Shown in pieces: positions 57,532-64,000 of a stretch of DNA of 64,000 nt (the stretch's first letter is position 1; every line of letters starts with the position of its first letter). The stretch is from the NCBI RefSeq assembly GCF_003931915.1, contig NZ_RSAA01000009.1:124001-188000 (forward strand), written 5' to 3'. Made by a program: the position numbers and the translations under genes. This DNA comes from Saccharopolyspora rhizosphaerae (GTDB lineage: Bacteria; Actinomycetota; Actinomycetes; Mycobacteriales; Pseudonocardiaceae). The notes beneath the pieces are model-generated. The model was not told where the DNA came from. It saw only the letters and a program-made list of their open reading frames with translations, and did not search any database.

Positions 57532-58317
57532 ATGAACGCCGGTTCCGAGCCCAGCTGGGACGGTGACCTGTTCCGCCTCTACAACAAGCGGCTGAGCGCG
57601 GAGTCCTGGCAGGACGACTTCGTCGACGACACCCGGTCCGGGCAGGAGGGCGACTCCGTCGGCGGGTACGACCGCGCGCTGTTCGGCGGCCCGGGTGCCG
57701 ACCTCTTCGGGTCGGGCGGATACGGCGACGCTCCCTCGGGCGCGCAAGGCGCCCAGCAGCAGAACGCGTGGGGTCAGGACTCCCGCGCGTCGCAGGAGAA
57801 CTGGGGGTCCCAGGACCGCGGTGCTCCGACGCCGCGTCCGCGCTCGGACGGTGGTCCGCCCTCGGTGTCGATGCCGTCCATCTCGCAGTCGATGTCCCCG
57901 ATCTCGCAGTCCATGCCGTCGATCTCCGGCTCGATGCCGGCGATCCCGCCGATGGACGACGGGGAGGCCGAGGACAGCGGCGGTTCACTCGTTCGGCCGT
58001 ACGCCCGCACTCGGGGGCGCACACGCACCGATTATGATCTTGCTATCGAGACGTTGGTAAGCACCAGCGAACGCGGTCGCAACCAGGCGACCCAATCCCG
58101 GCCCGAGCACCGCTCGATCTCCGAACTGTGCCTGGAGGCCCGTTCGGTCGCCGAGGTCGCCGCTCACCTGCGGCTGCCGCTCGGCGTGGTGCGGGTGCTG
58201 ATCGGCGACATGGCCGACACCGGGCTGGTTCTGATTCACGACAGTGGCATGGTCGTCGGTGATCGGCCGTCCATGGAGTTCTTGGAGAGGGTGCTCAGTG
58301 GGCTTCGCAGGCTCTGA
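57532..58317 (+). CDS. cvnC: DUF742 protein CvnC
   Basis: The 261-residue product starts at ATG 57532 with GGGGAGCTG upstream. The C-terminal 120 residues are the DUF742 domain: LVRPYARTRGRTR, then HRSISELCLEARSVAEVAAHL, LPLGVVRVLIGDMADTGLV and ERVLSGLRRL. This winged-helix-like part is fully conserved. The N-terminal 145 residues are a long extension of low complexity with a run of short MPSIS/QSM repeats (about 111-138), longer than in most CvnC proteins. Its 3' end overlaps cvnD by 20 bases. Confidence 0.92.
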   Translation: MNAGSEPSWDGDLFRLYNKRLSAESWQDDFVDDTRSGQEGDSVGGYDRALFGGPGADLFGSGGYGDAPSGAQGAQQQNAWGQDSRASQENWGSQDRGAPTPRPRSDGGPPSVSMPSISQSMSPISQSMPSISGSMPAIPPMDDGEAEDSGGSLVRPYARTRGRTRTDYDLAIETLVSTSERGRNQATQSRPEHRSISELCLEARSVAEVAAHLRLPLGVVRVLIGDMADTGLVLIHDSGMVVGDRPSMEFLERVLSGLRRL

Positions 58318-58912
58318 TCCCCGGTCGCAGCAACCGAGCAACCAGAAGACCTCGACGAAGATCGTGGTCGCCGGTGGTTTCGGCGTCGGGAAGACGACGT
58401 TCGTCGGGTCGGTCTCCGAGATCGTCCCGTTGACGACCGAAGCGGTCATGACCGAAGCGGTCATGACCGAAGCGAGCGTCGGCGTCGACGACCTGACGGC
58501 CACGCCCGGCAAGGTCACCACGACCGTCGCGATGGACTTCGGCCGCGTCTCGCTCGACTCGGACCTGATCCTGTACCTGTTCGGCACGCCCGGCCAGCAC
58601 CGGTTCTGGTTCATGTGGGACGACCTGGTGCGGGGTGCGATCGGCGCCGTCGTGCTGGTCGACACGCGGCGGCTGGCGGACGCGTTCGCCTCGATCGACT
58701 TCTTCGACGACCGGGGACTGCCCTACATCGTCGCGGTCAACACCTTCGACGGGGTCACGCACCACCGCATGGAGGACGTGCGCGAGGCCCTGACCATCGC
58801 CGACTCCGTCCCGATGATCACCGTCGACGCTCGCGACCGGGAGTCGACGAAGAACGCGCTCATCACGCTGGTCCAGCACGCGATGCGCCAGCGGCTCGCC
58901 ACCTCGCACTGA
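58298..58912 (+). CDS. cvnD: Conservon small GTPase CvnD with a duplicated switch-I segment
   Basis: GTG 58298 is chosen (GGAGAGG upstream, overlap with cvnC as in other conservons); 204 residues. G1 is GGFGVGKTT (26-34), G3 FGTPGQHRF (95-103), and VNTFDG is the G4 region. The switch-I/G2 segment PLTTEAVMTEA carries an extra in-frame copy of AVMTE, produced by two tandem identical 15-bp units (58442-58456 and 58457-58471). CvnD proteins hydrolyse GTP and relay signals from CvnA and CvnB, affecting development and antibiotic production in Streptomyces. How the insert affects effector binding is unknown. Confidence 0.93.
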   Translation: MGFAGSDPRSQQPSNQKTSTKIVVAGGFGVGKTTFVGSVSEIVPLTTEAVMTEAVMTEASVGVDDLTATPGKVTTTVAMDFGRVSLDSDLILYLFGTPGQHRFWFMWDDLVRGAIGAVVLVDTRRLADAFASIDFFDDRGLPYIVAVNTFDGVTHHRMEDVREALTIADSVPMITVDARDRESTKNALITLVQHAMRQRLATSH

Positions 58913-58922
58913 GGCGGTCCGG

Positions 58923-61175
58923 TCACTCCTCGACGAGGGCGACCGACGTGATCCGGTGCAGCGGGAAGCCGCCCACCTCGCCGCTGACGGCGTCCTCGGC
59001 GCGCAGCACACCGCCGCCGACGCTGATCGGGCGGACCACGTGCTGGCTGCGCGTCCCGTGGGTGTCGACGAACCCCAGCCAGAGGTTGCGCTCCTCGGCC
59101 GCGGCTCGGCGCAGCAGCGCGAGCGTGGCCTCGGCGCTCGGCCGCCCGCGTTCCGGGACCACCGCGCGGCCCCGTCGGGTCGATCCGGCGAGGTCGTTGG
59201 CGCGCAGCTGCGTGACCATCGCCGCCAGCTGCTCGGTGCCGGGCACCGGCGGCCCGTAGGACGCGCGCTGCCGGGTCTTGCCGCGGGTGCGCCGCCCGCT
59301 CGCGCGCAGGTCCAGCACGTTGCCGTCGGGTCCTTCGGCGACCGGCGCGAACCCGGCCGCGCGCAACCCGTCGACCAGGTCCGCCAGCGGCAGCGGGCTG
59401 ATCAGCACGGTCGGCGCGATGCGCCGCAGCTCCAGCTCCTCGCTGGCGGGAGTCGCCAGCACTTCGGCCAGCACCACCGGGTCGTCGCAGCGCAGGAAGG
59501 CCGCAGCGGTGCCGGCCCGGAGCTTGCCGTGGCGACGGGCCACGTCGTCGACCAGGTAGGTCAGCGCCTGCGGGACCGGCGTCTTCGACCGGTCGCGGAA
59601 CAACGCGTGCAGGTCGTCGGCGGCGTACCCGGCGTCCAGCGCCCGCCGCACGCTGCCCTCGCTGACCCGGTAGACCGTGGCGCTGCCCGCCGACTCGACG
59701 TCGGCGACCAGCTTGAGCTCGGCGGCCAGGTCCGGTTCCAGCCGCCCGGGGGCGACGACCGTCAGGTCCGCCTGCACCAGCACGTGGTCCAGCGGCTCCG
59801 GCAGCACCTCGGCGAGCCGGTGCGCGGCCTCGGAGGGACCGTCGTAGAGCAGCGCCCGACCGGCGGTGGTCATCGCGTCCAGCGCGACGATCCCCAGCGT
59901 GGTGGCCTCCGACAGGGTCCAGCGCACCAGGTCGTCGCGCAGTCGGCCGGCGTGCCGGGGCGCGCGCCAGGCCAGCACGGTGGCCACGTCGTCCGGGCGG
60001 GCCCCGCAGCCACCGGGGAGCTCGTCGAGGTAGTCGAGGATGCGGCGGCGGTCCTTCGGCGCCAGCGGCCTGCTCAGCTCGTCCGACAGCGGGCCGATCA
60101 ACCGGTCCTTCTCGTCGCGGGCGCCCGTCAGGCCGGGCAGCCGGGGCAGTTCCAGCCACGCCGCGGCCAAGGTCGCCCAGCGCTGCTCGACGGGGGAGGC
60201 CAGCCAGGTGTCGGAGGAGATCGTCGGCAACCACCGCGGCTCGGCGTCCTCGGTGCGGTCCAGCAGACCGGCGGCGACGGCCACCTCCACCAGCAGCGAC
60301 ATCTGCTGCTCCTCGACCTCGAGGGTCTTGGCGGTGCGGCGCAGGTCGCGGACGCCGACGCCGCCTGAGCGCAGCACGTCCGGCGGGTCCGCTTCCCAGG
60401 CGTGCAGCAGTTCTTCGACGTGCCGCAGCAGCTCCAGCGCGGCACCACCGGCGGTGCTGTCGACCCGCTCGCGGTCGGTCTGGACGAGCTCTGGTGCCGG
60501 TTCCTCGGGTTCCACCTCGCCCATGGGGTGGTCCCCGCGCACCGCGAACGCCAGCTGGCGCGGGAGTTCCACCGTCTCGGTGTCGCGGCGCAGCAGCAAG
60601 CCCTTGGCGAGCAGGCGTTGGACCGGGTTGGTCGCCTGCTCGAGCGTCACGTGCGCGGAAGCGTCCTTGGTGCGGCCGATGGGGGAGCCGTCGGCGAGCT
60701 TGCCGACCAGCCGCCGCTCCTCCTCGTCCATCTCGGCCAGCGCGGCCTTCGCCGTCACCTCGGTCAGCTCGTCGGACGGCCGTCCGAGGCCGCCGGGGAA
60801 GGTCGGCAGCACCTCGCGCGCGGTGCCGGCGATCTCCAGGGCGTCGTCCTCGCCCCACACCAGCGCCAGGTCGCGCAGCTCGGCCACCGTCCGCCGGACC
60901 CGCTGGACCGTGACCTCGGAGCCCAGCACCTCGGCGACCGCGTCCAGGGTCACCGGCTGCCGGTCGGCGTCGAGCAGGACCAGCGCCTCCACAGTGCTCA
61001 GCGCGAAGGAGTTCAGCTCCTCGCAGGCGCGGGCCACCGACGACCGCTGCTCGACCCGCGCGCCGAGCACGGACAGGTCGGCGGGCGGCGGCGTCGCCAG
61101 GTCCGGACGAGCGCGCAGCAGCGCGACGAGCTGCTCGTCGCTGCGGTCGCGCAGCCAATTTCCCACTGGAGGCAT
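58923..61175 (-). CDS. Helicase-associated (Helicase_C_3) protein with WYL-like C terminus
   Basis: With ATG 61175 the protein has 750 residues, close to the size of the mycobacterial Rv0862c protein that I recall next to the XPB gene. It begins LRDRSDEQLVALLRARPDL and contains several winged-helix-like repeats. A Helicase_C_3 domain lies in the second half (HVLVQADLTVVAPGRL, VYRVSEGSVRRALDAG, ISPLPLADLVDGLRAAGF). A WYL-like end follows (RNLWLGFVDTHGTRSQ, VGGGVLRAEDA, FPLHRI). No Walker motifs are present, so it is not itself a helicase. It may act with XPB. It converges with cvnD. Confidence 0.85.
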   Translation of the reverse strand: MPPVGNWLRDRSDEQLVALLRARPDLATPPPADLSVLGARVEQRSSVARACEELNSFALSTVEALVLLDADRQPVTLDAVAEVLGSEVTVQRVRRTVAELRDLALVWGEDDALEIAGTAREVLPTFPGGLGRPSDELTEVTAKAALAEMDEEERRLVGKLADGSPIGRTKDASAHVTLEQATNPVQRLLAKGLLLRRDTETVELPRQLAFAVRGDHPMGEVEPEEPAPELVQTDRERVDSTAGGAALELLRHVEELLHAWEADPPDVLRSGGVGVRDLRRTAKTLEVEEQQMSLLVEVAVAAGLLDRTEDAEPRWLPTISSDTWLASPVEQRWATLAAAWLELPRLPGLTGARDEKDRLIGPLSDELSRPLAPKDRRRILDYLDELPGGCGARPDDVATVLAWRAPRHAGRLRDDLVRWTLSEATTLGIVALDAMTTAGRALLYDGPSEAAHRLAEVLPEPLDHVLVQADLTVVAPGRLEPDLAAELKLVADVESAGSATVYRVSEGSVRRALDAGYAADDLHALFRDRSKTPVPQALTYLVDDVARRHGKLRAGTAAAFLRCDDPVVLAEVLATPASEELELRRIAPTVLISPLPLADLVDGLRAAGFAPVAEGPDGNVLDLRASGRRTRGKTRQRASYGPPVPGTEQLAAMVTQLRANDLAGSTRRGRAVVPERGRPSAEATLALLRRAAAEERNLWLGFVDTHGTRSQHVVRPISVGGGVLRAEDAVSGEVGGFPLHRITSVALVEE

Positions 61176-61377
61176 CACGCCCACGATACCGAGTGGGTCA
61201 CCCAACCCCGGTGCGCTGAGCACTCCGCACGTCGCGCCGGGCGACAGGGGCCCACCCGGTGACGTCGCTGGGCACGGGGGAGGCGCGTTGTGCAAGCTCC
61301 GACACCCTTGGGTGAGTTCGGCCGCTCCGATCCGGCAAACTGGTGGTGCCCGTAGCTGGAACGCACAGGAGGACGAC

Positions 61378-61563
61378 GTGGCCGGCAAGAAGAAGAAGGA
61401 CCGCATCGACCCGAGTTGGCCGCAGGTCGGTGACGGGGAGCACCCGGTCAGCGAGCTGGTGGCCGACAAGCAGGGTGCCTTGTCGCCGTTCGGGGACACC
61501 ACGTTCCCGCTCAACGAGGACACCGTCCCGTACGAGCACCCGGTCACGGTCATCAACAAGTGA
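61378..61563 (+). CDS. Small conserved actinobacterial protein, 61 residues
   Basis: GTG 61378, with CAGGAGGA four bases upstream, opens a 61-codon frame. The product starts with a Lys patch (AGKKKKDRID), then has WPQVGDGEHPVSELV, GALSPFGDTTFPLNED and a Val/Pro-rich end. No membrane helix or cysteine is present. I do not know a function. It is divergent from the helicase-associated gene, as a small gene is in mycobacteria. The ribosome binding site and codon pattern support a real gene. Confidence 0.7.
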   Translation: MAGKKKKDRIDPSWPQVGDGEHPVSELVADKQGALSPFGDTTFPLNEDTVPYEHPVTVINK

Positions 61564-61825
61564 GCCAGCCGCCGAACCGGCGCTCGCCGGTTCGGCGTCC
61601 CGCCTCCGTCGAACGAGGCCTGTCAAGGCTGACCCACGAGTAACCCACCGGATCTAGCTCACAGGCGGGAAAGTTCTAGTCTTTTTCGTGCTGGGTGAAG
61701 TTCCGGTCGCTGAGCGGGTCCGAGGGGCTTGCGTCTCGGATCGGCGATCTGCTTCAGCGGCCCGCTGAGGGGCGCCGAAGAACCGCACCCACGTCCACAG
61801 CCGTTCGCTCGACAGGGGTGTGCCA

Positions 61826-63280
61826 ATGCCGGTTCCAGGTCCTGGGTACTCGATCACCGTTCGCGTCGAGGCTCCGCCGTCGACGACCGCGGCCGGCGAC
61901 CTCACCAGCGCGATCGGCCGCGCTGGCGGCGTCATCACGGCGTTCGACGTGGTCGAGTCGCACGCCGACCGCATCGTCGTCGACATCACCTGCAACGCGC
62001 TGTCGGCCGACCACGCCGGCGAGGTCACCGAGACCATCGAAGCGCTGCCGGGCGTCCGCGTCCGCAAGGTCTCCGACCGGACCTTCCTGGTCCACCTCGG
62101 CGGCAAGATCGAGGTCAACTCCCGCGTCGCGCTCGCCAACCGCGACGACCTCTCCCGCGCCTACACCCCCGGCGTCGCGCGGGTGTGCACCGCGATCGCC
62201 GAGAACCCCGACGACGCCCGCCGCCTGACCGTCAAGCGCAACACTGTCGCCGTGGTCACCGACGGCTCCGCCGTCCTGGGCCTGGGCAACATCGGTCCCG
62301 AGGCCGCGCTGCCGGTCATGGAGGGCAAGGCGGCGCTGTTCAAGAAGTTCGCCGGCGTCAACGCCTGGCCGGTCTGCCTGGACACCCAGGACACCGAGGA
62401 GATCATCCGCGCGGTGGAGCTGATCGCCCCCGTCTACGGCGGCATCAACCTGGAGGACATCGCGGCGCCGCGCTGCTTCGAGATCGAGGCGCGGCTGCGC
62501 GAGAAGCTCAACATCCCGGTCTTCCACGACGACCAGCACGGCACCGCCATCGTCGTGCTCGGTGCGCTGCGCAACGCGCTGCGCGTGGTGGAGAAGGACA
62601 TCACCGACTGCCGCATCGTGGTCTGCGGCGTGGGCGCGGCCGGCTCGGCGATCATCCGCCTGCTGCAGAACAAGAAGCCCGCCGACATCATCGCCGTCGA
62701 CATCAACGGCATCGTGCACACCGGCCGCGGCGACGCCGACGAGAACCTGCGCAACATCGCCGGCGGCACCAACAACGAGGGCCGCACCGGCACGGTGTCC
62801 GACGCGGTGCGCGAGGCGGACGTCTTCATCGGCGTCTCGGCCCCGAACCTGCTCTCCGCCGACGACGTGGCTTCGATGAACTCCGACGCGATCGTGTTCG
62901 CGCTGGCCAACCCGGACCCGGAGATCGACCCGCTGGAAGCCCAGCAGCACGCCACCATCGTGGCCACCGGGCGCAGCGACTACCCGAACCAGATCAACAA
63001 CGTGCTGGCGTTCCCGGGCGTGTTCCGCGGCCTGCTCGACGCGCACGCGCACGAGATCACCGACGACATGATGCTCGCGGCGTCCAACGCGATCGCCGAC
63101 GTCGTCGACGGTGAACGTCTCAACGCGTCGTTCATCGTCCCCAGCGTCTTCGACAGCGCGGTCGCCCCGGCGGTCGCCGAAGCGGTCAAGAAGGCGGCCC
63201 TGGCGTCCAAGTCCGAGAAGGTCGCGTCCCGAGGCGGCTCGTCGATGCCTTGGAGCATGGCCGAAGACCTCGACTTCTGA
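61826..63280 (+). CDS. NAD-dependent malic enzyme with N-terminal ACT domain
   Basis: The enzyme decarboxylates malate to pyruvate. ATG 61826 is preferred to GTG 61820 because AGGGG lies seven bases before it; 484 residues. Residues about 6-82 form an ACT domain ([24 protein letters not shown]) that would sense an amino acid or other ligand. The catalytic part has [40 protein letters not shown], the NAD fold [12 protein letters not shown] and [12 protein letters not shown]. It stands alone with a terminator after it. Confidence 0.92.
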   Translation: MPVPGPGYSITVRVEAPPSTTAAGDLTSAIGRAGGVITAFDVVESHADRIVVDITCNALSADHAGEVTETIEALPGVRVRKVSDRTFLVHLGGKIEVNSRVALANRDDLSRAYTPGVARVCTAIAENPDDARRLTVKRNTVAVVTDGSAVLGLGNIGPEAALPVMEGKAALFKKFAGVNAWPVCLDTQDTEEIIRAVELIAPVYGGINLEDIAAPRCFEIEARLREKLNIPVFHDDQHGTAIVVLGALRNALRVVEKDITDCRIVVCGVGAAGSAIIRLLQNKKPADIIAVDINGIVHTGRGDADENLRNIAGGTNNEGRTGTVSDAVREADVFIGVSAPNLLSADDVASMNSDAIVFALANPDPEIDPLEAQQHATIVATGRSDYPNQINNVLAFPGVFRGLLDAHAHEITDDMMLAASNAIADVVDGERLNASFIVPSVFDSAVAPAVAEAVKKAALASKSEKVASRGGSSMPWSMAEDLDF

Positions 63281-63281
63281 C

Positions 63282-63316
63282 CCGCCGGAGGAGTCCCCCG
63301 GGGCCTCCTCCGGCGG
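63282..63316 (+). terminator. Terminator after the malic enzyme gene
   Basis: CCGCCGGAGGAG (63282-63293) is complementary to 63305-63316; the loop includes the palindrome CCCCGGGG. It begins two bases after the stop codon. Confidence 0.7.
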
Positions 63317-63578
63317 ACCAGCCGGAACCCGCCACCCCGAACCGCCCGCACAGCCACTCCCGCTCGGCGGTGGCGGAGTTCCTCCCGACCGTCGACCCCC
63401 GAACGCCGCGGGGGGAAGTCCCCACTGGACCTTCCCTCCCGCGCCCGTGGAGGTGTCGACGGGGAGCCCCAGCCCCGACCCGGACCTGTGGGCCCGCTCG
63501 TCCGCGGGGCAGGTGGGCAGGTGCCGCTGGATCTTCCCTCCACTCGGGCGGGGGACGGTGGTCCTCTAGGCTCAAGGC

Positions 63579-64000
63579 ATGGCGCAGGATGAGCTCACGC
63601 ATGTCGACGCGGCCGGTGCCGCGCGCATGGTCGACGTGTCCGAGAAGGACGCCACCGCCCGCAGAGCCGTGGCCAGCGGTGTCGTGCGCACCACCGCCGA
63701 GGTCGTCGCGCTGTTGCGCCGCGACGGTCTCCCCAAGGGCGATGCCCTCGCGACCGCGCGCCTCGCCGGGATCATGGGCGCCAAGCGCACCCCTGACCTC
63801 ATCCCGCTGTGCCACCCCATCGCCCTCTCCGGCGCGAAGGTCGACCTCGAACTCGGCGACACCGACGTCCGGATCACCGCCGCGGTCAAGACCACCGACC
63901 GCACCGGGGTCGAGATGGAAGCGCTGACCGCGGTCACCGTCGCCGGGCTCGCGCTGCACGACATGATCAAGGCGGTGGACCCCGGCGCGGTGCTCGACGC
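63579..64000 (+). CDS. moaC: Cyclic pyranopterin monophosphate synthase MoaC (3' end cut by window edge)
   Basis: About 140 residues are visible from ATG 63579. MoaC converts the 3',8-cyclo-GTP product of MoaA to cPMP in molybdenum cofactor synthesis. THVDAAGAARMVDVSEKDATARRA is the conserved start (two segments), LPKGDALATARLAGIMGAKRT and IPLCHPI hold substrate residues, and DRTGVEMEALTAV and LHDMIKAVD lead to the C terminus. The gene leaves the window about 20 codons short of the usual length. With moeA at 24 kb it serves the Mo-hydroxylase encoded in between. Confidence 0.93.
   Translation, partial: MAQDELTHVDAAGAARMVDVSEKDATARRAVASGVVRTTAEVVALLRRDGLPKGDALATARLAGIMGAKRTPDLIPLCHPIALSGAKVDLELGDTDVRITAAVKTTDRTGVEMEALTAVTVAGLALHDMIKAVDPGAVLD

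Overview
The window is high-GC, gene-dense chromosomal DNA from an actinomycete. Frequent GTG and TTG starts, DasR-type GlcNAc control, a conservon, a GroEL2-type chaperonin with CIRCE operators and the overall gene content point to the Pseudonocardiaceae, probably close to Saccharopolyspora. This assignment rests on family recognition, not on a search. Many genes follow orders I recall from Mycobacterium tuberculosis: thiE-thiO-thiS-thiG, thiD, thiC, def, DUF3263, LytR_C, Cdc48-like ATPase, pssA, psd, moeA, groEL2; and, separately, XPB helicase, helicase-associated protein, small protein, moaC. The window therefore looks like conserved core chromosome with accessory insertions.

Left end (1-6 kb): an amino-sugar module. 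It has a partial GlcNAc-kinase-like gene, a TIM-barrel hydrolase with a coupled 22-codon leader, a SIS-domain aminosugar-phosphate enzyme with a dre-like operator, and dasR. A membrane protein and a secreted alpha-lytic/streptogrisin-type protease follow. A GH84 beta-N-acetylglucosaminidase lipoprotein at 29.8 kb may feed the same pathway.

Thiamine block (6-15.4 kb): thiE, then a TPP riboswitch driving thiO-thiS-thiG on the plus strand, with thiD and riboswitch-controlled thiC on the minus strand. Between them lie an array of palindromic repeats (9.1-9.6 kb), a FUSC-family membrane protein, a frameshifted Uma2-family gene and a long inverted repeat.

Core block (15.5-29.7 kb): def, DUF3263 regulator, LytR_C protein, a two-domain AAA+ ATPase, the phosphatidylserine/phosphatidylethanolamine pair pssA-psd, an M48-like membrane protein that has lost its zinc site, moeA, an AIM24-family protein, a cold-shock protein, a non-RD Ser/Thr kinase, and groEL preceded by two CIRCE operators.

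Molybdenum hydroxylase block (32.4-40.6 kb): MoxR ATPase, VWA protein and XdhC, then the 2Fe-2S, molybdopterin and FAD subunits and a membrane-anchored CoxG. The large subunit carries the AYRGAGR loop of form II CO-dehydrogenase-like enzymes, so the substrate is open. Two SUFU-domain genes flank this block. moeA and moaC in the same window supply molybdenum cofactor steps.

Right part (40.7-64 kb): menC, XPB helicase, a DUF4334 protein, a membrane protein, a benzoylformate-decarboxylase-like enzyme, an NMT1/SsuA-type ABC transporter with two paralogous binding proteins, a complete conservon (cvnA-B-C-D), the helicase-associated/WYL-like protein, a 61-residue protein, NAD-type malic enzyme and the start of moaC. 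I found no tRNA, rRNA, CRISPR array or intact insertion sequence.
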